This document shows positions 1 to 8,677 of a DNA stretch of 64,000 bases, one piece after another. Below the pieces are notes generated by a model. The model had not been told where the DNA came from, did not search any database, and saw only the letters and a program-made list of their open reading frames with translations. A program made the position numbers and the translations under genes. The stretch is taken from NCBI GenBank assembly GCA_048058975.1, contig JBLLNP010000003.1, positions 136,250 through 200,249 of the forward strand, written 5' to 3'. Positions within the stretch are counted from its first letter, which is position 1; the number at the start of each line of letters is the position of its first letter. Source of the stretch: RHLJ01 sp048058975. GTDB lineage: Bacteria > Bacteroidota > Rhodothermia > Balneolales > Balneolaceae.

Positions 1-502
1 TATGTGCTTCGTGATTAATTTTCCCTTCTTTTTTGCTTGCCCAGATACTATATCCGATGAAAAGAAACCCAAAAATGATTGACGGTATTCCGATTGGTAT
101 AAACATCAGATACAGTTTCTCAAATGGATAAAGGATTATAAAAGCGAAAAGCACGCTCTCTACTGCACCTGATGCGCCGATGGTAGCGTATTCAGGATTG
201 TCTTTATGCCTGAGCAAAGAAGGAACCGAGGAAGCCAATAATCCAGTAAAATAAAGAATGATAAAGTGGGTTTGCCCGATTGTTTGTTCCAGAATTGGTC
301 CAAAAAAGAATAGAGTGATCATATTGAAGGCAAGGTGCGTCATTCCTCCGTGCAGAAAGCCGGATGTAATTAGTTCGTACCAGGTATTTTGTCGCAAAGT
401 TCGGTATGGCATAAACATTCCGATTTCCATAACCCTTGGAACCGAGAACGCTACTAAAGACACGACTACATTAATCGCAATAATTGTATAAGTGATTGGC
501 AT
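1..502 (-). CDS. Rhomboid-family intramembrane serine protease (3' end outside window)
   Basis: I translated the minus strand from the ATG at 502-500; the frame stays open to the window edge. The product is strongly hydrophobic and has the rhomboid signatures in order: HLAFN (H56, N60) before a glycine-rich helix, the catalytic GASG box with Ser111, and at the very edge NHEAH, whose second His (residue 167) fits the catalytic histidine. Both members of the Ser-His dyad are therefore visible, and at least four membrane segments can be seen. Family knowledge: rhomboids cleave membrane proteins inside the bilayer. The substrate is unknown. It is divergent from the downstream tRNA gene. The C-terminal last helix lies outside, so length cannot be judged. 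Confidence 0.88.
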   Translation of the reverse strand, partial: MPITYTIIAINVVVSLVAFSVPRVMEIGMFMPYRTLRQNTWYELITSGFLHGGMTHLAFNMITLFFFGPILEQTIGQTHFIILYFTGLLASSVPSLLRHKDNPEYATIGASGAVESVLFAFIILYPFEKLYLMFIPIGIPSIIFGFLFIGYSIWASKKEGKINHEAH

Positions 503-572
503 AAATTTTTTTGGATGTGTAGTTACCAACTATTGCAGATTTATCAAAATAGTTTGAATATTTAATATTGAT

Positions 573-644
573 GCCGAAGTAGCTCAGAGGTAGAGCAATC
601 CCCTCGTAAGGGATAGGTCGTGAGTTCAAATCTCATCTTCGGCT
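573..644 (+). tRNA. tRNA-Thr (anticodon CGT)
   Basis: A 72-nt cloverleaf: acceptor GCCGAAG pairs with CTTCGGC, the D arm is GCTC/GAGC, the anticodon stem ATCCC/GGGAT closes loop CTCGTAA (anticodon CGT, reads ACG), and the T arm carries TTCAAAT. CCA is not encoded. It stands alone, apart from the two other tRNA-Thr genes of this window (TGT and GGT) in the tuf cluster, so the three together cover the Thr codon box. Confidence 0.95.
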
Positions 645-646
645 CA

Positions 647-678
647 CAAAAAAAGCCTCCTGAGTCATCAAGAGGCTT
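647..678 (-). terminator. Intrinsic terminator of the 699-3563 minus-strand unit
   Basis: Stem 653-659/672-678 (AAGCCTC with GAGGCTT) with a 12-nt loop. Read on the minus strand, it is followed by a run of T (A-run at 647-654 on the plus strand). It lies 21 bases past the stop of the endosialidase-chaperone gene. It starts directly after the plus-strand tRNA-Thr and could help stop that transcript too, but the plus side lacks a T run. Confidence 0.75.
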
Positions 679-698
679 AGAAGTCATCGTAAGAATGT

Positions 699-3026
699 TT
701 ATTTCTTTTCTGATTTCAGTTTTTCAACTTCTTTGGTTAATCGCTCGATTTCAGCCTGTTGCTCTTGAACGGCTTTAATTAATACCGGAATCAATTCAGT
801 ATAATTCATGGTCTTGTAGTCCATAGTTTTAGTCTCGCCTGCCTGATCAGAAGGACCTGCTGCAGAAGAATTATCTGAATACACATGTATATTATCTTTA
901 ACCAGCGATGGAAGAACCTGTTCTACTTCCTGAGCGATTAACCCATAATGTAAACCAGTGGAAAGCTTCAACCCATTATATTCTCCATCTCCTCTGAAAT
1001 TGTAGGTAGTAGGATTGAGTCTCATAATAGTTTCCAAACCGTTTTGTAGCGGTTGGATATTTTCTTTTAAACGGCGGTCTGAAGTATTATTTAAAGCACC
1101 GCTGTAGTTCAGGTCTCCATTTACAAACACATTGCCATTTAACTCTGCGGCAGTAGCTGCGTTTACGATAAGTCCTATGTTTGAGGTACCACCCTCAACA
1201 GTTAAATCCATGCCTACATTATTATTATCCCCATTTACCAAACCAAAAAAGCCTCGGTTTAATGTTGACGAACCTTTAACAAGGGATTGAACACCTGAAT
1301 TTTGACCAGTAGCAGTTGTGAACACTCGAAATTCGGCGCCAATATTTATTCTCGATCCCTGATCACCCGCTACCTCAACATCTAGTCCATTGTTACCGTT
1401 GGCATTTCCTGATACAAATGTACCATACCCAATGTTAAATGTACCAAAGTTTCCATCTACTTCACTACCAATTGGTACCAAATCTCCATTCCCTGCCCCT
1501 GTTGCATAGGTATAAGCACCAAAATTGAATTTTGACTGCGACGCAGCCTGACCATACAGACCGTATCTGGTTCCTCCATTTGCTGCATCTACATTAAATG
1601 CAGAACCAAGTACACCAATATGAGTGCCTCCTCCCAATCCATCAGCTCTTCCGTTTATAGCATACTGAGATGCGTTATTAGAAGCAGCTTCACGAATTTG
1701 ACCTAAAACAGGTCGGTTTCTACCTGTAGAAAACCCTATTACATTTAAGCCCAGAGCGGACTCACTCTCTAGTTCACTTCCATTCACAACAATCGTAAGT
1801 GAGTCCTGCAAGCCAGGATCGTCTGTATTGATTTGAATAAAGTCGGGAAATCCACCAGAAGAACTTCCATTATGAATCAACGCTCCGTTTATGATTACAT
1901 CTCCATTCAAGATTGCGGCGGTATCAGCATTCACCTCCATACCGATATTGGAAGTACCTCCATTTACATTTAAACGAAGTCCCATATTTTTTGAAGCGCC
2001 ATTGGCCTCTCCGTCAAAAGCAGTGTTATACGTTGAAGAAGTACTGGCCTCAGCTCGTACACCAATGTTTGCCCCCTCCGAGCCTACTATGCTTGTTCCA
2101 ATAACTCCAAAATTACGCAGGCTTCCTTTCGATCCAGAAGCGATGCCGTGAACACCCGTATTACCATTCAGATTGCCATTCCCAATGAAATAACCTCCCA
2201 GATTAAAGGAACCAAAATCAAGGCTTCCGCCTCCAATTTCAGTCTCACCGCTACCATCTCCCATTGCAAAGCCATAAACCCCCATGTTAAACTTTGCTTT
2301 AGATGCAGCCTGACCATAAGCTCCCATTCTGGTATTGCCTGTGGCATCAAAGTTTACCGCACTACCGAATGTCCCAATATGAGTTCCTGTTCCCGTCCCA
2401 TTTGCAAATCCTAACACTCCGCGTTGATTTCCTTCATTATTCTCATCGCTTAAAGCTTCACCCCAAACGGCACCGTTATAACCGCTACCACTACTAAAAA
2501 CCTGGAATGGCTTAGCCGTGCCATCTCCCGTTAAATTGATTACAAACGAGGTATCCTGATTTGCATTATTCAATTCCAGATTTAAAGGGAAGCTACCCCC
2601 TGAACCTCCATTCACTACATTTTCTGATAGCAAAGCATAGGGCACGGAGAGTAATTGTGAAGTTCCCAATACTTCAAATTCTGTTCCTCCAGCAGGGTCA
2701 ATTTCCAGTTTCACATAATTATCAAACCCAGACCAGTTTACATCACCAAATGATGTTTCTACTGGTGTACCCTGGCCTATAATTAACTGAATAAGGCCAA
2801 CTCCATTTGTGGTAACGGTATGTGTTTCAACATATCTTGCTTGTCCTGTATCTGAACCTTCAAGAATGCTTATTCTTACACCCAGTTCCTGATTAAGAAG
2901 AGGTAACCCATCACTTCCTCTGGCTACAGCCTGAAAATTAAATCCTTGCGGTACCTGAGCATACGCGTTTACTGACAGTAGAAATACAAGCAAAAGAAAT
3001 GCTGTACATTTTATCTTGTTTAACAT
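699..3026 (-). CDS. Secreted protein with C-terminal endosialidase-chaperone (peptidase S74) domain and internal duplication
   Basis: 775 aa. A signal peptide (about 1-24) is followed by an N-terminal domain seen in many Bacteroidota surface proteins (about 25-135, ending in LGTSQLLSVPYAL). Two related repeats of roughly 240 residues follow (about 150-385 and 395-645); each has a GTHIG motif, a YGQAAS motif and ends in GGTSNIG...NG. The C-terminal part (about 648-775) begins SDRRLKENI and contains GLIAQEVE and MNYTELIP, hallmarks of the intramolecular chaperone of endosialidase/peptidase S74, then a Lys/Glu coiled coil. Family knowledge: this domain assists trimerisation of beta-structured fibres and may cleave itself off. 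It lies 18 nt downstream of a T9SS-tagged protein on the same strand. No T9SS tag is visible here, and a trimeric surface fibre is inference. Confidence 0.8.
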   Translation of the reverse strand: MLNKIKCTAFLLLVFLLSVNAYAQVPQGFNFQAVARGSDGLPLLNQELGVRISILEGSDTGQARYVETHTVTTNGVGLIQLIIGQGTPVETSFGDVNWSGFDNYVKLEIDPAGGTEFEVLGTSQLLSVPYALLSENVVNGGSGGSFPLNLELNNANQDTSFVINLTGDGTAKPFQVFSSGSGYNGAVWGEALSDENNEGNQRGVLGFANGTGTGTHIGTFGSAVNFDATGNTRMGAYGQAASKAKFNMGVYGFAMGDGSGETEIGGGSLDFGSFNLGGYFIGNGNLNGNTGVHGIASGSKGSLRNFGVIGTSIVGSEGANIGVRAEASTSSTYNTAFDGEANGASKNMGLRLNVNGGTSNIGMEVNADTAAILNGDVIINGALIHNGSSSGGFPDFIQINTDDPGLQDSLTIVVNGSELESESALGLNVIGFSTGRNRPVLGQIREAASNNASQYAINGRADGLGGGTHIGVLGSAFNVDAANGGTRYGLYGQAASQSKFNFGAYTYATGAGNGDLVPIGSEVDGNFGTFNIGYGTFVSGNANGNNGLDVEVAGDQGSRINIGAEFRVFTTATGQNSGVQSLVKGSSTLNRGFFGLVNGDNNNVGMDLTVEGGTSNIGLIVNAATAAELNGNVFVNGDLNYSGALNNTSDRRLKENIQPLQNGLETIMRLNPTTYNFRGDGEYNGLKLSTGLHYGLIAQEVEQVLPSLVKDNIHVYSDNSSAAGPSDQAGETKTMDYKTMNYTELIPVLIKAVQEQQAEIERLTKEVEKLKSEKK

Positions 3027-3044
3027 CTTAAATATGTTTGATAA

Positions 3045-3563
3045 TTATTTGATTAAAATCATTTTTTTCGTGGAAATTATATTCCCATCAGCTATAAGCC
3101 GATAAAAATACATTCCACTGGAATAGGAAGAAGCGTTGAAACGAACAGTATGATTTCCTGCTTGTTTTACCTCGCTGATAAGCACTGCAACCCTCATCCC
3201 GATTGAGTTAAAAACTTCCAGCCTAACATCTGCCCGTTCGGGAAGTGAAAACTCTATATTTGTAGATGGATTAAAAGGATTTGGGTAATTCTGATCCAAT
3301 TTAAGCACTTTTGGAAGATCAGAATCTATTTCTTCATTTGAAATGAGAACACCATTATTTATTCCTGCAAAGCCGGCTGTGAATGAAAATGATGCCGAGT
3401 TAAAGTCACCAGATACAACTTCCCCAGCCGAAAATGCCAACGAAATATTCGTATTTTGCTTAAATCCCGACAGAGGTGAAATTAACACTTGTCCTTTCGC
3501 TGTTGTACAGATAATCAGGGAAAATAGAATCCCCGAAAAAACCCTAAAAATAAATTTACCCAC
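3045..3563 (-). CDS. Small secreted protein with type IX sorting domain (type A)
   Basis: 172 aa with a GTG start (3563-3561); no other in-frame start precedes the signal peptide (about 1-25). The first half (about 26-85) is a short beta-rich stretch of unknown function. Residues about 94-172 are a typical T9SS type A C-terminal domain: the DQNYPNPFNPSTNI motif, an LEVFNSIG strand, SSGMYFYRL, and the basic end KKMILIK. Family knowledge: the domain directs export through the type IX system and is usually removed or used for surface attachment. It is the promoter-proximal gene of a two-gene unit with the S74-domain protein. Confidence 0.8.
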   Translation of the reverse strand: MGKFIFRVFSGILFSLIICTTAKGQVLISPLSGFKQNTNISLAFSAGEVVSGDFNSASFSFTAGFAGINNGVLISNEEIDSDLPKVLKLDQNYPNPFNPSTNIEFSLPERADVRLEVFNSIGMRVAVLISEVKQAGNHTVRFNASSYSSGMYFYRLIADGNIISTKKMILIK

Positions 3564-3745
3564 TTTATACCCAATTAGTTACACAACTATTTACTCGATT
3601 TATTTTAGAAAAACAAATGTAAAAAGTAATTGATTTTCCTGTCTTACTATTTTCGAATTGAAAATTGAGCCCCATCAAATGAGCGTATCTTAGAATAAAG
3701 CATTATATTACCTGCGACTAACGACTTAGGTAAAAAATATTTTAG

Positions 3746-5650
3746 GTGATTAATAAAGGAAGGGCTTTCTCTGCTCGCAAGTTTGCTATAGCTATATGTA
3801 TGGTTTTTATAACCTATCACCCTTGGTCTGTTAACGCACAAAACCTGGACTTGTTGATTCCCAAAGAAGATGAACTAGTTCGATTAAACCAACAATTTAT
3901 AAGCGCTAAAGACGACACTACCAGGTACTTTATTTCAAAACATTTTTACTACCTGCACATTAATGATGATACTGAACTAGCGCTGGAGGTTGCTCAGCAA
4001 GCCCTAAGGTATGCCCAACTCGCTAATCTGGAAGGGGAAACAATTCTAAGTTATCTGGATTTAGGAAATGTGTACCAAAAGCAGGCTGAGTTTGAAAAAG
4101 CTTTTGAGAATTTTTCGATCGGCCTCAAGCTATTTGAGAAATATAAACCAAATCAAAATTTACCTCTCATCAATTTTCATATTGGCGTTACATACTTAGA
4201 CTTACACATGTATGAAATAGCTGAAGATTTTCTGGAAAAAGCCAGAGACAGTTTTGTTGACAAGCGAGATAAATCGCTACCAGCTTATGAGTTGTTCCGG
4301 GTTAATATTCTTAAAGGTGACACAGCTTCTGCTCTTAAATACATTCATGAATTTGAAGGTATGATCCCTGAAAAGAATGGTGAAGTTAATGTTGATTACT
4401 TATTCCACTATGCTGTGCTTTCTGAAGCTTATGTCCGCCTTGGTTATTTCGATAAAGCAAGTACAGTATTATCCAGAGCTACTCCCTACATCGAAAGACA
4501 TAACAGAAGGTACTATCGGGGCATAATCAACATCGCTTTATCCTATATTTCAAAAAATAAAGGAGATCTGGATGAGGCTATTCAATACGCTTTAACTGCG
4601 TTGGATCTATTCGAACTTCAAAAAGAAAATTTTTACCTGATTAAAACTCTTGACCTACTTGCCGACTTATACTCAGAAAAAGATGACTTCGAGAAAGCTT
4701 TCGAATGCTTAAAAAGGTACGATTCCCGCCAAGACAAATTACTGAAGGCCAGGCAATCGGCTATCCAAAACAGATTATCTGACCAGGTAAATGAAGCCGA
4801 AAAAGCCTCAGCAGAATTAGACGCCATTGAAGACCGCTTAAAAGAGCGACAGATTTATTTCACTATACTTCTTATTTCTTTCCTGATTTCTGTTTTATTG
4901 GCGGCCTGGGCCTACCGTTTGATGAAACAAAGAGCTAAATCTTCACATGAAATTTCGCGAATCAATGATGATAAAAACCATTTTATTGGAGTGGTTTCCC
5001 ATGATTTAAGAAGTCCGCTGAACTCAATAATGGCACTTTCAAGCCTTCTGAATGATGATCCTGCGGGTTCCCCGCCAGAAGAAATCAAGGAATTCAGTTC
5101 TATTATTCTTAATTCAAGTAAGAGAATGGAAACCCTGATAAATAATATGTTGGACGTTAATAAAATTGAAACCGGAAATACACGTCTGGAACTTCTCCCA
5201 ACTTCAATTAAAGGCATCATTGCAGAAATAGCGGAATCAATGTCCCATCTGGGAAATGAAAAGAACATCACTACAGAAATAAAGATTGATGATGACTTAC
5301 CTATAGTTATGGCTGATGGAATTGCAGTAGCTCGGGTTCTGGAAAACCTGATAAGTAATGCATATAAGTTTTCTCCAAAACAAAGTACCGTATCCATTCT
5401 TGCAACTTCAGATGATGGGAAAGTTCAAATAGTAGTTAAAGATCAGGGTCATGGAATGTCCGATCTCGATCGTTCTAAATTATTCCAGAAGTTCGAAAAA
5501 CTATCGGCTTCACCTACCGGAAATGAGAAGTCAACCGGGCTTGGGCTTTATATTGTCAAAAACCTGATGGCAGAAATGAAGGGTACTGTTCTGGTAGAAA
5601 GCGAGTTGAATAGAGGAACTTCATTCAAATTACTTTTTAACAAAGCCTGA
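3746..5650 (+). CDS. Sensor histidine kinase with N-terminal TPR sensor
   Basis: 634 aa, GTG start at 3746; this start gives a full signal peptide ending near VNAQ, whereas the next Met (residue 19) would cut it. Layout: exported N-terminus, a TPR-like helical array (about 60-330, repeated pairs such as YLDLGNVYQKQ), a coiled coil, one membrane helix (about 371-395), a HisKA domain with phospho-acceptor His419 in SHDLRSPLNS, and a HATPase with N box NLISNAYKF and G boxes DQGHGMSD and STGLGLYIVK. This puts the TPR region outside the inner membrane and the kinase in the cytoplasm. There is no response regulator next to it, so the partner is unknown. The gene is divergent from the T9SS gene upstream. 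Confidence 0.9.
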   Translation: MINKGRAFSARKFAIAICMVFITYHPWSVNAQNLDLLIPKEDELVRLNQQFISAKDDTTRYFISKHFYYLHINDDTELALEVAQQALRYAQLANLEGETILSYLDLGNVYQKQAEFEKAFENFSIGLKLFEKYKPNQNLPLINFHIGVTYLDLHMYEIAEDFLEKARDSFVDKRDKSLPAYELFRVNILKGDTASALKYIHEFEGMIPEKNGEVNVDYLFHYAVLSEAYVRLGYFDKASTVLSRATPYIERHNRRYYRGIINIALSYISKNKGDLDEAIQYALTALDLFELQKENFYLIKTLDLLADLYSEKDDFEKAFECLKRYDSRQDKLLKARQSAIQNRLSDQVNEAEKASAELDAIEDRLKERQIYFTILLISFLISVLLAAWAYRLMKQRAKSSHEISRINDDKNHFIGVVSHDLRSPLNSIMALSSLLNDDPAGSPPEEIKEFSSIILNSSKRMETLINNMLDVNKIETGNTRLELLPTSIKGIIAEIAESMSHLGNEKNITTEIKIDDDLPIVMADGIAVARVLENLISNAYKFSPKQSTVSILATSDDGKVQIVVKDQGHGMSDLDRSKLFQKFEKLSASPTGNEKSTGLGLYIVKNLMAEMKGTVLVESELNRGTSFKLLFNKA

Positions 5651-5709
5651 TTTCAATTTTCAGGATTTGAGAATATATTTACTGAACGGCTAAATCATCA
5701 TCTACAATC

Positions 5710-6402
5710 ATGCATCGTTTTACTTTTGCAGTACTATCTGTCATAACGCTTTTCTTACTTAGTGCCTGTGGAGTTACAAATAGGGTGAGTAATTCAGCAA
5801 CTGGTAGCACTAGCACGTCATCAACAAGAACAAGTACTTCTTCAGACAATCTTAACGCTATAGAAACAGGTGTAGCCAGTTGGTATGGGCCTGATTTTCA
5901 TGGACGACAAACTGCTAATGGTGAAAAGTATGACATGCACGGTATTACAGCAGCACACAGGACGCTTCCCTTTAATACCGAGGTACTCGTTGAAAATCTG
6001 GATAATGGTAAAACGGTTCAGGTTCGCATTAACGATCGGGGACCTTTTGCTAAAGATCGGATTATTGATCTCTCAAGAGGAGCCGCTGAAAAAGTTGAGA
6101 TGATTGGCCCCGGAACTGCAAGAGTTCGAATTTATGTGGTAGGTGGAACAGATAATCTTCCCAGCGATCTAAAACGTGCACAATACACTGTTCAACTTGG
6201 TTCATATAACAACCGGGAAGCAGCTGAAAAAAAATCTAAAGAAATACGAAGTAGCTATGTAGAAGAAGTTACCGTGAAAGGAGAAACTTTCTACCGAGTT
6301 TATTTTGGAGATTTCTATAACCCCGCAATTGCACTAGAGGCTCAACAAAGGCTAGAGGGCCTGGGACATAAAGGATTTGTAAAACAAAAAGGGAATGACT
6401 GA
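5710..6402 (+). CDS. rlpA: RlpA-family lipoprotein (double-psi beta-barrel plus SPOR domain)
   Basis: 230 aa. Lipoprotein signal with Cys20 in LLSAC, then a Ser/Thr-rich linker (about 25-48). The RlpA double-psi barrel (about 54-142) has ASWYGPDFHGRQTANGE, AAHRTLPFNT and the catalytic-loop motif RINDRGPF. A SPOR domain (about 158-228) starts YTVQLGSY. Family knowledge: RlpA proteins are septal; some are lytic transglycosylases acting on peptidoglycan strands without stem peptides, and SPOR binds such strands. The Asp and His typical of active RlpA are present in those motifs, so activity is plausible. It lies 59 nt after the kinase gene on the same strand. Confidence 0.92.
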   Translation: MHRFTFAVLSVITLFLLSACGVTNRVSNSATGSTSTSSTRTSTSSDNLNAIETGVASWYGPDFHGRQTANGEKYDMHGITAAHRTLPFNTEVLVENLDNGKTVQVRINDRGPFAKDRIIDLSRGAAEKVEMIGPGTARVRIYVVGGTDNLPSDLKRAQYTVQLGSYNNREAAEKKSKEIRSSYVEEVTVKGETFYRVYFGDFYNPAIALEAQQRLEGLGHKGFVKQKGND

Positions 6403-6463
6403 TTTTTCGGGATTGATTGAACTCTGATTTAGGTTATGTGCCTGAATCAAAGAAAATCAATTC

Positions 6464-7936
6464 ATGAAAAAGAAGATTATTGTTATTGGAAGTGGCTTTG
6501 GTGGGCTTGGTGCAGCTTCCCGTTTACTTTCTGCAGGCCACGATGTTACTATTTTAGAAAAGAGAGATAAACTTGGAGGACGAGCCTACGTGTACGAGCA
6601 AAACGGCTTCAAATTTGATGGCGGGCCAACCGTAATTACCGCCCCGTTTATGTTTGATGATATTTGGGAAGCCGCAGGTAAGAAGCGCTCCGATTATGTT
6701 GAGTTTGTTCCTTGCGACCCCTTCTACCGCATATTCGATCATAACAAAGAAGTATTCAACTATAATAATGATCATGAGTTTACACTCAAAGAAATTGAGA
6801 AAAGAAGTCCGGAAGATGTAGCAGGCTACGAAAAATTCTTAGGGACTACCAAAGCTATTTTTGATAAAGGATTTACCGAACTGGCCGACCAGCCTTTTCT
6901 TAAGTTTACTGACATGTTAAAAGTAGCGCCGGATCTGATCCGCCTCCAGTCATACAAAAACGTGTACAAGTATGTTGCTCAGTTCATCAAAGATGACTTC
7001 CTGCGCCAATGCTTTTCGTTTCATCCTTTATTGGTTGGAGGAAATCCATTTGACACCACTTCCATCTACGCGATGATTCATTACCTGGAACGCGAATGGG
7101 GAGTTCATTACGCAATAGGCGGAACCGGAGCAATCGTAAATGCTTTTGAAAAACTGATTACCGAACAGGGAGGTACATTTCATCTTAATGTTGAAGTGGA
7201 TGAGATTCTGGTTAAAAACGGAAAAGCGGTTGGGGTTCAGCTAAAAAATGGTGAAAAACTGGATGCCGATATCGTAGTTTCAAATGCGGATGTGGGCTTT
7301 ACCTACAAAAATATGATTAAGCCGGAACATCGCCGAAAATACACCGATCGAAAGATTGACCGTACAAAATACAGTATGTCTTTATTCGTGATTTATTTCG
7401 GAACCAAAAAACGATATCTCGATTCCGGACTTGCTCATCACAATATCATCCTGGGAAAAAGATACAAAGGTTTGCTTGACGACATCTTTCACAAAAAGCA
7501 TGTTGCTGATGACTTCTCCTTATATCTTCACATGCCAACCATCACCGATTCAAGCATTGCACCGGAAGGTCACGAAGGCTTTTATGTACTTTCTCCTGTT
7601 CCCCATTTAGATAGTGGAACCGACTGGAAAGAATTTGCTCCGAAGTACAGAGATGCCATTATGAACTTCCTTGAGGAAAACTATTTGCCTGATCTGCAAG
7701 AAAATCTGGTAGCTGAGCATTATATCGATCCTCTTCATTTTCAGGATGTGCTGAACAGCCATAAAGGTTCTGCTTTTTCTGTGGAGCCAATTCTTACTCA
7801 ATCGGCATGGTTCAGGCCTCACAACAAATCAGAAGATGTGGATGGATTGTATTTTGTTGGAGCAGGAACTCATCCTGGAGCAGGTTTACCAGGAGTACTT
7901 TCATCCAGCATCATCGCTCAGGACCTAATTGGGTAG
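6464..7936 (+). CDS. crtI: Phytoene desaturase family carotenoid enzyme (CrtI type)
   Basis: 490 aa. The N-terminal FAD-binding motif is IVIGSGFGGLGAA (residues 7-19), followed by a typical E-K-R-D-x-L-G-G-R-A segment and DGGPTV. The C-terminal signature GLYFVGAGTHPGAGLPGVL is the CrtI end, and the length fits the family. Known role: FAD-dependent desaturation of phytoene towards lycopene, membrane associated. No phytoene synthase (crtB) or cyclase is adjacent, although in many Bacteroidota they are clustered, so here the pathway is probably split. Relatives act on other carotenoids (for example diapophytoene or hydroxylated intermediates), so exact substrate is not settled. Confidence 0.9.
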   Translation: MKKKIIVIGSGFGGLGAASRLLSAGHDVTILEKRDKLGGRAYVYEQNGFKFDGGPTVITAPFMFDDIWEAAGKKRSDYVEFVPCDPFYRIFDHNKEVFNYNNDHEFTLKEIEKRSPEDVAGYEKFLGTTKAIFDKGFTELADQPFLKFTDMLKVAPDLIRLQSYKNVYKYVAQFIKDDFLRQCFSFHPLLVGGNPFDTTSIYAMIHYLEREWGVHYAIGGTGAIVNAFEKLITEQGGTFHLNVEVDEILVKNGKAVGVQLKNGEKLDADIVVSNADVGFTYKNMIKPEHRRKYTDRKIDRTKYSMSLFVIYFGTKKRYLDSGLAHHNIILGKRYKGLLDDIFHKKHVADDFSLYLHMPTITDSSIAPEGHEGFYVLSPVPHLDSGTDWKEFAPKYRDAIMNFLEENYLPDLQENLVAEHYIDPLHFQDVLNSHKGSAFSVEPILTQSAWFRPHNKSEDVDGLYFVGAGTHPGAGLPGVLSSSIIAQDLIG

Positions 7937-8020
7937 GCTTAAAAAGCCAGTTTCTTGAGCTTTTCTGAAACCAAGTATTAATTACTTCGTCAGTGTGGGT
8001 TTAATTTATTGAATATTGAC

Positions 8021-8599
8021 ATGACACTTGGCAAGTTTATTTCTCAAAAGAGAAGGTTACTTGGATTATCTCAGGAACAACTTTCCGACTTATCAGGAAT
8101 TTCAATTCGTACTATTCAAAGAATAGAAAATGAGAAAGTAAATCCACATCCATATACTTTGAAAAAAATAGTGGATCAGTTGAATATCGACCATCAGGAA
8201 TTAAATAATCTGAATAATGATCCAGAGTCTAATTCCAAAGAACACACTAAACATCTTATTAACTTATCTCCTCTTGCTGTGCTCTTTATCCCACTATCAA
8301 ACATCGTTTTCCCATTAATACTTTGGAAAAAGAATAAATCATTAAATGGGATCAATGAATTGGGTAAGCAAATTGTAAGTTTCCAGGTTCTGTGGACAGT
8401 TTGCACCGTTATATTAATCTTTCTGGCTCCAATACTATCCAGAGCTATTACAGGTTCTGCTTCTAATGGTCAATTTCCATTGATTGGCTTGATATATCTT
8501 GTCGCTATTTTGATAAATGTGATTCTATCCCTTACAAATACAGTTTTAGTTAACCAAAACAGAGACGGAATACTATCTAAAATCCCTTCTTTAGTATAA
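8021..8599 (+). CDS. XRE-type HTH protein with C-terminal DUF4870-like membrane domain
   Basis: About 192 aa from the ATG at 8021; a TTG four codons upstream (8009) is a possible but weaker start. Residues about 4-58 are a Cro/C1 helix-turn-helix (LGLSQEQLSDLSGISIRTIQ). After a polar linker come about four hydrophobic segments (about 85-180) containing ILWKKNKS and a conserved-looking GKQIVSFQ, resembling DUF4870. Such fusions suggest a membrane-tethered DNA-binding protein, but what it senses is unknown. It stands alone between the crtI gene and a serine hydrolase gene. Confidence 0.8.
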   Translation: MTLGKFISQKRRLLGLSQEQLSDLSGISIRTIQRIENEKVNPHPYTLKKIVDQLNIDHQELNNLNNDPESNSKEHTKHLINLSPLAVLFIPLSNIVFPLILWKKNKSLNGINELGKQIVSFQVLWTVCTVILIFLAPILSRAITGSASNGQFPLIGLIYLVAILINVILSLTNTVLVNQNRDGILSKIPSLV

Positions 8600-8677
8600 A
8601 TGTCGTAAAAATGTCGTACTGATTGCACGAACGTAGGGCTACATTGAATCTAAGTTTTAGTAATAAAGTTTAGATAA

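Noticed and set aside
4912..5397. 161-codon open frame opposite the TPR histidine kinase
   Set aside because: It lies exactly antisense to the conserved HisKA/HATPase code and has no homology-like features.
8602..8620. Direct repeat ATGTCGTA-AAA-ATGTCGTA before the serine hydrolase gene
   Set aside because: Only two 8-base copies with no symmetry or link to a known regulator; can occur by chance in AT-rich spacer.
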